A stretch of DNA of 64,000 bases from Selaginella tamariscina. Lineage: Eukaryota > Streptophyta > Lycopodiopsida > Selaginellales > Selaginellaceae. Below, piece after piece: positions 1 to 10,240 of this stretch. The stretch is from assembly GCA_003024785.1 (NCBI GenBank), contig PUQB01000107.1, positions 415,679 through 479,678 of the forward strand. The letters run 5' to 3'. The notes below the pieces were generated by a model. It saw only the letters and a program-made list of their open reading frames with translations, ran no database searches and had not been told where the DNA came from. Position 1 is the stretch's first letter, and the number at the start of each line of letters is the position of its first letter. The position numbers were made by a program, and so were the translations under genes.

Positions 1-919
1 GTCCTTCAAAAACTTCCGTTTAGCTCGTTGTTGAAGTTGATCCTGACCCTGCCCATTACCGCTCCAAGATGTACGTGATACCCGGGTTGTTCAGTCTTCC
101 GCTTGTAAGCGTCTTGGCCTTCTGCTTCAAGCCTCCTTAACATGAAAGAACATCTCAATTGTTAATGATGTAGCCCGAAAGAACCCCAATTAACATCACA
201 ATTGCTAATGATGTAGCCCCATCCATTGCTAAGAAGTAAGATTCACCACTTTGACTCCATAGATTCTTTAAGTAACTTGAAAACATAGGATCTGAACAAA
301 CCATATGAGCAACACACCGACAACCTCACCCAATCGCCAAGATTGAGAACCAAATCAGCTAAATGTCGCTGCCATAGCTGCAAGCCGGATACAACCACCA
401 AAGGTGATTATACAACACCGTCGGTGTTTGTCTCCGGCGACGGCTAGACAACCCGAGCGGTGCGTTAACAAAATGCCCGGAATGAAACCCTCATCACCTC
501 TCTCCTAAAATTCCTCCAAACCGGAAGGCTACATTTATCAGCTCTCTGTTTAGGTCTAGGCCTACGGGACTTAAGCATTTCTCGCAGCTGAGATATCCAG
601 GCATAGGCAAGCCGTGACACAGGCCAGAAGGCGAAGGTCGACAATACCTCAAAAGCTGGGATTGTGACTGAAAAACTGCTATCTCAGCAGGGCTTTAGCG
701 CTGCTGGATTCACGATGCCACGGGAATAAGAATTCGGACATCCATTAATGTTCACTTGGGTGACTGGTCCGTGTGCTGAATACAAGGGGAAGCGGAATCC
801 AACGTGGGAATTGATAATTTTGAGGATGGTTTGTACTGTCTTTTGCATTCTTTAGTAATTGTCAGTCATTTTGACCGGCAACTTAAAATTAATATTTATT
901 ATGGTTAATTAAGACTAAC
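1..919. other. Spacer, no gene recognised
   Basis: No convincing gene is seen. The first 140 bases hold a short minus-strand open stretch with lysine-rich composition that could be the end of an exon, but it matches nothing I know. A 14-base direct repeat (taatgatgtagccc) occurs at 163-176 and 206-219. The rest is unremarkable mixed-composition DNA. Confidence 0.5.
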
Positions 920-922
920 TTA

Positions 923-1737
923 GGCCCACTTTCCACTAGCGGGTGGTTAATTGCCTCAACCAATCAAAATAAAAGAAATTATTTATTCTACCATGGGTTT
1001 GGTTTTCCATTTGCTGGTTATTTATAATTTATAATCTACATAGCACTTACGTGGCACCTATGTGGCGCCTACATGGCTTTTTCCGTGGTAGCCTAATAAC
1101 CGGGCAATTTTGCCCGGTTGTATGGCTACCGGGCATAATTGAACGACACGTGTATCAAGATTAATGAAATTAGGTTTTATTTTTTTTAGCTTTCAAAAAA
1201 ATTAATGAAAAAACAAATAAATTAGAACTTTAAAATAAAAAGCAAACATGAGATTTAGCAAAATATCACTCATTTACATGTAAGATATATATATATATAT
1301 AGACACATTAGTTGATATACTTATTTTGCAGAAAGAACATAAGTTATTGTAGATCTCTTTTTTTCTTAACACACTCACATGTTTATGTAATATATATATA
1401 TATGTGTGTGTGTGTGTATGTGTGTATACATTGTTATACACATATAGAAAGACATTAGTAAACTATAATTAATGATTCTATATAAAAAAAATAACTGAAT
1501 ACATTTTTAATATATTTTTATAATTAAAAATACTGAGTAGGTGCACATTTATTACATATGTATATATAATATATATGTTTATAATAATTGATTAAATAAA
1601 AATTATGCACTACTAATTTATTTTTTAATTCAATTAACCACTCTAATGGAAAAGCACAGTGGTAGTAATAATTAATGACGTGGCATTATTTTAATTTACC
1701 ACCGGCTAAATAACCACCCGCTAGTGGAAAGTGGGCC
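923..1737. mobile_element. Tourist/PIF-Harbinger-type MITE, 815 bp
   Basis: The ends are perfect 27-base terminal inverted repeats (923-949 and 1711-1737) starting GGCCCACTTTCCACTAGC. They are flanked on both sides by the trinucleotide TTA (920-922 and 1738-1740). A 3-bp TTA duplication with GG-starting inverted repeats is the signature of PIF/Harbinger elements and their Tourist MITEs. The interior is AT-rich, has no coding capacity, and contains AT and TG microsatellites near 1280-1440 plus a 22-base palindrome at 1098-1119. It must have been moved by a transposase encoded elsewhere. The perfect inverted repeats and target duplication suggest fairly recent insertion. Confidence 0.9.
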
Positions 1738-1850
1738 TTAATTAAATAATTAATTAAAATTAATTTAACATCACAACCTAATTTATAAACAAATTTGGTA
1801 ACAAATCACTATTTGCTGCCAAATTTACCTGCATCTCATTTTGCAGATTG

Positions 1851-1944
1851 TCATGGCTTTTTGTGCAGAAAGAGTTATTGTCATGGCTTTTTGTGCAGAA
1901 AGAGTTATTGTCATGACCTTGGCTTTTCGTGCAGAAAGAGTTAG
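1851..1944. repeat. Three-copy 30-bp tandem repeat
   Basis: Units start at 1851, 1881 and 1911 with the sequence tcatggctttttgtgcagaa. The first two are identical and the third has a few extra bases. Because the unit is a multiple of three it leaves an 80-residue minus-strand reading frame open with an NNSFCTKSH repeat. I see no sign that this frame is a real gene. Confidence 0.85.
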
Positions 1945-2393
1945 ATACATTTAAGAACCAGTTATTTGTGCTCAGAATGGTCTGCTCCAAGTTTCCATGC
2001 TGACAGACACGCACTGCCACTAACTAGTTGTACTAGACAGCTGCAGGATACATGCTGCGAGTAAGTTGGAACCAGCAATAAGCGGTATTGAGGGATGTTG
2101 CTGGAGAGAAGTTAAGTGTCCAAGAAGCTGTCAAGGACTAACAAGAATGCGGCCTTAGAGACTTTCATGTCGTCTGATGAGATGGAAAGCATAAGGGACA
2201 ACCTGACAATTCCCCTTGGTTTGCAAGTTGGAGGCAGCTTGTCGTAAACTCGAGGATATGGCAAAACTAGACCACGATTCGTCGTTGGAAATGAGAATAG
2301 AGTATCTTACAAAGCATATTCATAGGATTTACACCGAATGCAGCAGAAAGATGAGGGTGCAATTGTAAGAGCCTGCTGGAATAGGATGTAAAC
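1945..2393 (+). other. Possible exon remnants next to the MULE insertion
   Basis: Two plus-strand stretches have protein-like composition. One, near 2122-2240, reads through AALETFMSSDEMESIRDNL. The other, near 2225-2368, includes LEDMAKLDHDSSLEMRIEYL. They sit in different frames with a GT-like site between them, so they could be exons of a host gene now split by the MULE that starts at 2394. I do not recognise the protein. The last 8 bases (2386-2393, atgtaaac) are the left copy of the MULE target duplication. Confidence 0.3.
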
Positions 2394-2439
2394 GAGTGTT
2401 GCATTTTGGAGGCTTGGGGCCCAGGAGGCCTGGGCTTAA

Positions 2440-2470
2440 TATTCTAGAATATTTTAGAATATTCTTTCTG
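2440..2470. promoter_or_regulatory. Heat-shock-element-like array, left MULE end
   Basis: The left terminal repeat contains TTCTAGAATATTTTAGAATA and continues to a further TTC. This is a run of alternating GAA/TTC units like plant heat-shock elements (nGAAnnTTCn). The counterpart lies at 10168-10240 at the other end. It could equally be a transposase-binding array. No function is demonstrated. Confidence 0.45.
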
Positions 2471-2568
2471 GTCGGCAATATTGGCCTCAGTCGGCAAAAT
2501 TTTTAGTAAACTGTTGTATTTCTACTTATTCTTTTTTATATTAATTAATTTATTACTCAATACATTAG

Positions 2569-5500
2569 CTAAAGTTTCTTCTTCATCTTAAGTAAAGCTG
2601 CAGTTCTCGAACCACCAGCTAGGCTTGGACGTGGAGGTGTTAGTAGGTATTTCTCTGGTCTAATGTTCTCTGCGAGCTTGTTTGTTGCCAACCTAGAGAG
2701 TTCAAACTCTTCTCGGTTCCTATAATATTCCTTCCAGCTCGACGGCAGCTAACAACGATGATCCGGTTCCGGAACCAATATCCCAGACTAGGTCGCCAGG
2801 TCTACTGAGACGCTCGATCAAAAGCTGCATGAGTCGAACACTCTTCGGTTGAATCATCATCCTGCACAAACTTCCATTAGGATAAACAAAGTAAAGTACT
2901 TCCTTACCAAGCCTCCTGAAAAGGTCGGCGGTATCGACGAGGATCGTGTTCGTCAACGCCAGAGGGTTTGGCCTCTTCGACTTCTTCTCAGAGCTTTGCA
3001 GCACCAAGAGAACCAACAAGTTATCCTGCCACATAGACCAAGTTAAACTTGAACTTGAACTGAATAGCTAGCTTAGCTTACCTTAATTTTGTCACGTATC
3101 CCCAGCCTCGTGCACGGTAGACGCTGTAAGTCCCTGCAACCTCCAAGTTGATTACCGCAGCCGCCTGAATCACCGCCAAACAGAAGGAGAACTCGCGAAG
3201 ACGACCATGAAACCACTCGCTGCCAAGTGCATTCCACTGAACTGCAAGGCCTCCTCAAACTTCACCGATCTAGCTGCACAATGTCCTTGTTGATGCTAGC
3301 ACCTCCATATACAAGCTCATTGGGCAAGTCGAGGATGATGAGGTTGAAGCCGTATTCACCTACCACTTCCTGGAACACCGTTTGTGACTCACCCGTATGT
3401 AGTTGTCAACCTGTTGTCGGAGCTTGGTGTACACCTTTCTGGAAGCACCCGGCTCGAAAAAGACCTGCTCATCTCCTCCATATCGCACACAGCCAGGTCG
3501 TAGGATCCACGGGATGCAGCCAGTGTCGGGATGAAGGTCATCAGGTCGTCCTTGATGTCCAAACCAGCTACAAGTGGCTGCACCTCATTGATTGTAAAGT
3601 CGATTGCTGGGAGGTGCTGTAGAAGAGCTTGGTCCCGCTCCCGATCCCTTTGCAGGTGTAGTTGTCTTCCACACCGTCTTCTTCATCTTGCTCTTCTTGA
3701 TAGCCTCTACTTCGTCCGGCTCCCAAACAATCGCTGGTAGATCATTGCCATGCACATCGAACAGTGAGCTCTCCCAAGCTGGTGGCTGTTGCGACGGACA
3801 GTCGAGCCAGAATGGAACATGCTCCGTTCGAACGGTGTTAGAGCTCCTCTGCTCTTCGACCACATGTGAGGCTCGCTTGTATGATCTGTCCACAGCTTCA
3901 TCTGAGACGGTGCCATTTTCTTCGCCAGTATGAACCTGTAACACAAAGTTAGTCAGTAGCAATGCTGGAATGAAAGCTTACCTCCATATCATCCGACGCG
4001 CAGACTCCTCACGCTCCAGAAACTCATTCGGCTCCATCGAATAAGTGAACCGTATGCAGTCATGGAAGGGCTGAAAGACCAGGCACTTGCTCCGAGTTCA
4101 TCTCGTCAAACCAGCTCATGAAGTCGACATCCGTTCCAACTTCTTCACCATCCTCTCGCAACCCCTTAAGGATCTGAATGGCTTCCTCGCGCACAGCCTT
4201 CCAATATAAGTCCAAGGTGAACCACTTGATCCACTCTTTGTCCTGCATGCCTGGTAGCCCAAGTGTCTGTTGTTCTGCCTTGGATTCGAGAGAGTGAGCT
4301 TGTTCAAGTATCGGAGTCGCAGCATGTTTGGAATCTTCGCCTTTGACATCGCGTACAGCTTCTCAATGCCCATCCAGCGACACTGCTTATGAGAGATGTT
4401 CGTCACCTTCTGGAACCACTCCTCCCCCAAGTCTGGGTCTATGATGAGAGGAACTTGTGCATACGCTTGTCATGCTTCTTGTACACTAGCTGCTTCAGGT
4501 TCAGCTCAACTGTGGATTGCCTTAGCACTGGTGACTGCTCTGTCGAGATCATCGTCGATCTCGTTCTGCACATAGAATAAGTTAAAAATTCTTTCCTATA
4601 AATCAAATCGAGGTTACCTTGAAAAGGATCTTTGCGCAGATCAGGTTCGGAAGAGGATGCCAAGCCGTCTTTCCTGTTGAACTCTCCTTCCACTTCCGCA
4701 CCTCAAGACGATCAACCTCCGTGAGTGACTCGAGGATTTTCTGAGTTCCTTCGTACTAGTGCAGACCGCCTTTACAGCGAGGAGAATATGTGGTAGCGTT
4801 GTTTCCACAGATGTTGCTGAAGATCTGTTCAATGAAACTGTAAGTCTAGACCTTAACAAAAAGAAAAGAAAATACTCACATGTTTATCGATTGGAACATC
4901 GAAACCAGTTGAAGATTGTCGAGGTTCTCCGTGGAGATGAAACTCGATCGAACGAATAGCCCATCGCTGGTTGTCCTCTGCATCCTCCGGTAGAGCTTCT
5001 GCAAAGCCTGTAGCCTATGGTTCCCGTCCCAGCAGCTGAACTTCCGTTTGAGAGCCTTGAAGCCCACTGTTTGTACTCCGGCTGAGTAAGAGCTTGCTCG
5101 AAAGACCGGTGCTGCTCGTACTGAACCATGTCCTTCGACAACTCCGATAGCTCCTCAGCAGTGAGTGATCTCCGATGGACAGAATGAACAAGGCCGTGTT
5201 GCGTAGATAACCAGCCTTCTTCAACGATGACACCAGCCTGTCCAAGTCCCCTGGGTTCACTCGTCGAACCACCTCGTTCGAATGCATTCTACAGATGGGC
5301 ACATCAGGAGGATCACCAAGTCCCTTGATAGTAATTTTGTCGAGCAGGTTTGCTGAGCTCTCCAAATGCAGGCTCGCCGGTATGCTGTATAACTCCTTCG
5401 GCTCCTTATCGCTCTTCGCCTTCTTGCCTTTTGATCAGCTTTCCCGCGGCCTCTCTTTTTGCTGACTGCCTCCTCCAAGTCGTCCTGCTAGCTTCAACTG

Positions 5501-5763
5501 CCTCTGTCATCTACTTGCTCGTTCAGGACTGCAACCTCAGCGGATGAAGGAGGCAACTGCGACGAGCTCTCCGGAAATCTGTGATGGTTGATGGAGGCTG
5601 CTCTGCTCAACTGGTACTACTTAGACTGAGTCACTGGAGGATCCTCCTTTGCTACATTAGATGGTTCTCCTCTCTTGCCTCGCTTGTGCTTCGATATCCT
5701 CTTCTCTTCCCGTGGCTCTTCATCAGGCGCAGTCTCTAGTAGACGTTTTGAAGCTCTCACCAT
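2569..5763 (-). pseudogene. ParB-like domain plus beta-class DNA amino-methyltransferase, spliced, decayed
   Basis: The start at 5763 (MVRASKRLLETAPDEEPREE) follows a clear intron acceptor. A basic lysine/arginine-rich region leads to a ParB-like domain: VPICRMHSNEVVRRVNPGDL at about 5300, and the hallmark WDGNHRLQALQKLY at about 5034-4990. A helical middle region follows. The last 300 residues look like a permuted (beta-class) N6-adenine/N4-cytosine methyltransferase: YDLAVCDMEEM, a motif-IV-like NLIILDLPNE (3351-3318), MHLAASGFMVVFAS, then motif I VWDIGSGTGSSLLAA (about 2795-2745). ParB-methyltransferase fusions are known from bacterial and phage DNA-modification proteins. GT-AG introns lie at 4879-4838, 4617-4566, 3981-3936 and 3081-3026, all only 42-56 bp, and across several of them the frame joins correctly (for example SIN-IFIEQIFSNI). 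Several further frame changes and stops are not explained by introns (one stop is 50 codons in), so this copy is broken. The motif-IV position is DLPN rather than DPPY. The gene diverges from the MULE transposase and lies within the MULE ends. Confidence 0.68.
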
Positions 5764-5773
5764 TTTGTAAACT

Positions 5774-5839
5774 CTGGAAAGCAAACACACAAGTCAATTG
5801 ATTAGGAGAAAAATAAAAAAAAAATCAAAGATGACTAAC
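5774..5839 (-). other. 5' UTR intron of the ParB/methyltransferase gene
   Basis: On the minus strand CCACAAG is followed by GTTAGTCATC, a T-rich tract and TTTGCTTTCCAG, then AGTTTACAAA and the ATG at 5763. This is a textbook plant-like 66-bp intron placed just before the start codon. It supports the choice of start and shows the gene was built for eukaryotic expression. Confidence 0.6.
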
Positions 5840-6430
5840 CTTGTGGCTGCCGACTCAAGCTAGATGGTGCCGACCCTCTCAGTCGGCACAGAAAAGTAGA
5901 AGAGCAAATCCTGCCGACTGAGACAGGTTGGTGCCGACCCTCTCAGACGGCACTGAGAAGAAGTATGCTGACTGAGCTAGGATGGTGCCGTCTCTCAGAC
6001 GGCACAAATGGGAAGACCCATTAACTTTAAAAAAAAAATTGTGAACGATACTTGAGCCGTAAAGCAAAAAATAAACAAATTGAAAATACCTTGTGGCTGC
6101 GATGAACCAGGATGGTGCCGTCACTCTCAGTCGCACAAATGGGAAGACCTTTATCTCTGGGATTCGACACAAATGGGAAGACCCATTAACTCTGGAAAAA
6201 AAAAACATTGTGATACGAATACTTGAGCCGCAAAGCAAAAATAAACAAACTAAAATACCTTGTGGCTGCCGACTGAACCAGGATGGTGCCGTCACTCTCA
6301 GTCGGCACAAATGGGAAGACCATTAACTCTGAAAAATAAATTATTTGAGCCGCAAATCATAAAATAAAGAAATTGCACATACCTTGTGGCGCCGACTGAG
6401 CAGAATGGTGCTGACAATCTAAATTGGCAC
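5839..6430. repeat. Central tandem array of the MULE, with repeated splice-donor-like sites
   Basis: Four units begin with CCTTGTGGC at 5839, 6089, 6258 and 6382, with lengths of about 250, 169, 124 and 49 bp. Each holds an inverted GCCGACTGA / TCAGTCGGC pair, then ACAAATGGGAAGACC, an A-rich run and TTGAGCCGCAAA. On the minus strand every unit start reads GCCACAAG followed by GTTAG, GTATT or GTATG, so the splice donor of the leader intron has been multiplied. The array lies in the presumed 5' leader of the methyltransferase gene and shares AGTCGGCA with both MULE ends. Confidence 0.75.
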
Positions 6431-6439
6431 AGAAATCTC

Positions 6440-6879
6440 GATTGATTTACTTGGGCGCTGCACGAATTGACTCGAATGATGGCGCTCCTCTCAAGCCCCT
6501 TGGAGGAGATTTCAAAACTCAGATCTGAGATTGAAAAAACCCTAGCCGTAGTGGAAACAGTAAACCCTATCTACCAAAAAACCCTAGCTGCAATGAAAAT
6601 AGTGAACCCTACGGAATAAATGTGACATTAATATTAAAATATGTGAATAATTGGTAAATGTGAAAATTTCCAAATCATAAAAGGTAGTAATTAAATTAAA
6701 TCAGTGATACTAGAGAGGACAGCATTAAGAACACTGTGAGCTGGGCAGCGTAGAATTAATTATATACAAAAGTGTATTCACGTTTATTATCAATGATTAT
6801 AATTTTTTTTGGCGAACGAGAGTGTGTTTAATCTTTTGCTTTACTTTCCTAAACCACCGATCTTTCTCCTTGCGTTGTC
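6440..6879. promoter_or_regulatory. Divergent promoter-like spacer with telo-boxes
   Basis: This spacer lies between the two divergent MULE genes. It has four AAACCCTA-type sites in 75 bases: 6537-6545, 6561-6570, 6579-6587 and 6604-6612 (the last degenerate). Telo-boxes are known in plant promoters of translation and cell-cycle genes and as Polycomb docking sites. AT-rich sequence follows up to the transposase ATG. No unambiguous TATA box stands out. Confidence 0.45.
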
Positions 6880-9800
6880 ATGGCCAGAGTTACCTATGAA
6901 GGCATTGACAAAGATTTCCTAGTCGATGAAGATGGAAATGCTTTTGTGTTTGAACATGATCTTCACATTGCTTTCAACATTCCTTGTTAGTTCAGTATAC
7001 ATGTGGTTCAATTGATGTTAGTTTCTGCGAGTTCTGAGAAGATGTGGAGTTGTTACCAAAAGGCAATGCATCAAATCAATTTGTCTTTTACACATTGTGC
7101 CCGGCTAAGGGCCCATTGTTCAGGTTGCGAACAAAGGAGCGTGAGGAATCCATGTTGGTGTGTCTTCTAAGAGCAGACAAATGTAGGATAGGGAAGGATC
7201 TCATTGGTTCGTCTGAAGTTAAACGAGTCTCTGAACTACCGCAGATATACAATGGAAATGTCATTTACAAACTTCCTCTAAAGAAAGAAAGCACAGAGAA
7301 GTACTTGGGGATGAATCGCAAGGATGGCTGCTACCATTGGACACACTCGAGCACAACACACTCGCATGTTCTGGCGCGAGTCAGTCGAAGTTCATGTGTC
7401 GGACATCTCAAATGCATCAATCCTACCTGCCCCTACTTGGCTTTTGAGAAGAAAGCAAATGAATGTCACTTCAAGGGTGCTGTGGAGAAGGCAAAGACAA
7501 TTGAGACAGGCAAAGTAATAGGCATGAAATGTAAGCATTGTGGAGAGGAGCCATTGCTAGTGCACACTTGTCCGGCTTATGTGTACTACATTCTGCCAGA
7601 CGACATTTCTTTTACAAGGTTGTTCATTCACAGATGTCACGACACACGTACTAGGTCTGGAGCATGGTTAGGTGTCATCCTGATCAATGTGGCCTTTTGG
7701 TCCAAAGTCACGCCTACTACTCCAGAGGTAGGGGGTTCAAATCCCTGGAACGTGATAACAGAGGTGTTCATCAGCATCCAATCAGCCCCTCAGTGTCAGC
7801 TTCAAACGTTCAACGAGTGATTGAGTTTCAAGCCGCGCGTGAGCTCATCTTTGAAGAACTTTTCAAGGAAGAAGGAGAAGTCTTGTACACTGGTTTACTC
7901 TCAAAACTTGAACCTCTAACAAACCATTGAAGGTATTTTTTTTTTAAATCTCTACATGCTGACGTGACCTTTCCTTTAGGACTCGGGACTGGATTACACA
8001 ATCAAGACAGAAGGAGACACACTTTAGAGAGGGTTACGAGGGTCTTCTGGAGCTGAAGACAAAGTTGCCAATACCTTTCATTCACGTCATACATGTTCCA
8101 GGGATGGAACTGCATGGTGCTGAGGAGTAGCCTCTGATCTTCAAAAGACAGTTGAGGGACCGGGTTCAAGAGTTGACTACATTAAAAGGTGTCAAAGTGG
8201 AGGAGACCTTCATGATCAATGGGTTGTTCTGGACCACACGCACCGTATACCAAACTGGGCGACAATTGGAATACACCTTTATGACCCATTGTAAGTTGTA
8301 GAACTCTTCATAACACTTTTTAATCTTTGTTATCTAATGCTCTCTTACAGTGTCAGATCCATGGTGACTATAGCTTACGCAGATATGTGCCGCGAAGATA
8401 ATGTTGCAGTGTTGAAGTTCTTGAACACAATGCTAGAGGTTTGTAAGAAACAGGGTTTGGAGAATGTCAACTTTGCTGGTTCATGTCGGATGAGGCTGAA
8501 GCGATATGGATAGCCTTGCGCCAAGTATTCAACAACAGAGAAAAGATGAAAGGGAGGGAAAGAAGTTGTTTGTTTCACTTTATGTAATCCGTGCGTCAGG
8601 TGACAAAGAAATGAATCGCAGAAGAACATCGTGAAGAACACATGAAGCTTGCTCGTGCCTGGCCTGCAGCACTGAATGAACAATCTAAGAAAGAACAACT
8701 AGCAATTCTCAAGTCTTTTTGGGAAGGACGAGCGTCAAACATTCGAGCTTTGAAGACATGGATGTCTTGGTGGATCAGGCATGAGGACCACATCTCCATG
8801 GCGGAACTGGGAGACATGACAGAAGAAGGACTCGCGAGCGTTCCAACTACAAACAATGCTGAAGTGATTCACGAGAGCAAGAAGAGCAAGATTGGCCAAA
8901 AGAGTACCACTGCTGGAGGCGACAATGTTAGACCTCACCGATGCAGTTATGTAGAGTGCAAAGGTAAAAGCGGCAATAGAAGAGAGGTATACAGGGTCAG
9001 GTCCTTTGAAGGAAACTCTGTTAAAACGAGTGCAACACAAACTCTCTGAGGGGAAAAGTGTATCTCCATCAACAATTATCAATCTGGTGGAAGGCAAGGA
9101 ACACTTGACTAGCTCAGAGTTCACGAGTACCACTAACATTTGAGTGCAAACTGTTAGGAGAACAATCACAGGAACAGAACAGTCTGATGCTCAACGTTCA
9201 CACAGACATGATGTAGAGTACACAGAGCGGTGGTCCAAAACAACAGGAGAAAGAGGTTAAGGTTTGAAGAGGTTTTGGAGAGAGAGATTGCTCAAACAGA
9301 GTGGGCGATCAGACGAATCGGAGCATCTAGTAAGGTTAAGTGTTTGGGGATGAATCAGGAAGGAACTGCTCTGTGTGGAAAACCAATCGGTTATCCAAGT
9401 AGAGTGCCAGCACCAGGATTCTATGGAAAACAAATGTACATTGATGCCTTGGGGAATGAGGAGTATGTACAACAGATGATGTGGTTCTGCCCAAAAGATT
9501 CAGGGTGTTTCACGTGGCCAAACAGCAAAATTCTTCAGTCACGAATTCCAACACCACCAATGGTTTGGCTTGTGCTCAAGGAAATGAAGCTGACAAGTGA
9601 GGAGATCAGAGAACTATAGGATGCAGGCTTTGTTTTGGAAGGTTTACAGGGATGGCATGAAGAGTAGATGAGGGTCATAAGGACAAAACACCATCGCCAC
9701 CACGTGGAGCTGGATCTACAACAATTCCACCTTTCGAAGGACGTATGGTCCGGACTCCAACAAAAATGTCTAAGGAACAAGAGAAGAATTTCCGCAAGGC

Positions 9801-10113
9801 CAAGACGTTTTTAGGTCGTGTGAGAAATGTTGAAGTGACAGTTAGAGGACGGAAGGAGGCTTTCGTTGTGTCGGCAGGAAATGACTCTGCAAAGGTGACT
9901 ATTAGTACTTATCCTCCATGCAGTTGTTTTACCTTTCAGAAGAGCAAAAGTTGGAGCCCATGTGTACACATGTACTTCGTCTACAGCCGTGTGCTTGGCT
10001 TGAACCCGGACGTCACATATTTTCTACAAAGGCGATCGCTTAGTGAGATGGAAGTCCACCGTTTGCTAGTGAATTGCAGCAGAGTTCATGACCCACCGAT
10101 GCTACAAGTATAA
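6880..10113 (+). pseudogene. MULE transposase with SWIM zinc finger, decayed
   Basis: Coding begins at an ATG at 6880 (MARVTYEGIDKDFLVDEDGN). It includes a cysteine-rich N-terminal domain with CINPTCPYLAFEKK at about 7408 and CKHCGEEPLLVHTCPAYVYY at about 7530. A GVHQHPISPSVSASNVQRVI segment follows near 7760. A MULE-like catalytic core remnant reads VTIAYADMCREDNVAVLKFL (about 8362). A SWIM finger with CxC at 9919-9927 and CxH at 9961-9969 (CSCFTF...WSPCVHMYFVY) closes the protein. SWIM after a DDE core is the Mutator transposase arrangement. The reading changes frame several times, and a tRNA-like segment interrupts it at about 7650-7760. A short intron may lie near 6988-7041. I could not place the three catalytic acidic residues with certainty. 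It shares a spacer with the divergent methyltransferase gene. Confidence 0.72.
7650..7760 (+). other. tRNA-like (pol III box) insertion in the transposase
   Basis: A perfect B box GGTTCAAATCC lies at 7734-7744, with an A-box-like TGGTTAGGTGT at 7665-7675, about 60 bases upstream as in tRNAs with a long variable part. The acceptor ends do not pair, so this is not a working tRNA gene. It falls between two stretches of transposase (FIHRCHDTR and GVHQHPIS) that would be adjacent in a MULE protein, which suggests a tRNA pseudogene or the head of a SINE. No poly(A) tail is seen. Confidence 0.5.
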
Positions 10114-10167
10114 ATGGTTTACATAAAAATGCTTTATTAAGCCAGTCGGCATATTAAAAAACTTATA

Positions 10168-10240
10168 TTTCTAGAATATTCTTGAGAATATTCTAGAATA
10201 TGCTAGAATAAACCAGGAATATCCCGAATATACTAGAATA
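10168..10240. promoter_or_regulatory. Heat-shock-element-like array, right MULE end
   Basis: TTCTAGAATATTCTTGAGAA is followed by further TTCTAGAA and CTAGAATA units. Three or more alternating TTC/GAA modules in register satisfy the heat-shock-factor site pattern. It mirrors the array at 2440-2470 inside the opposite terminal repeat. Confidence 0.45.

Noticed and set aside
2720-5547. Plus-strand reading frames in 2849-5547
   Set aside because: They lie opposite the ParB/methyltransferase gene, match nothing, and the minus strand has both domain motifs and intron borders.
2394-6430. Bacterial contamination as the source of the ParB/methyltransferase sequence
   Set aside because: It contains spliceosomal introns and lies within plant-type transposon ends, contiguous with eukaryotic sequence.
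7650-7760. Functional tRNA gene
   Set aside because: The B box is perfect, but the acceptor ends do not pair and the A box is imperfect.
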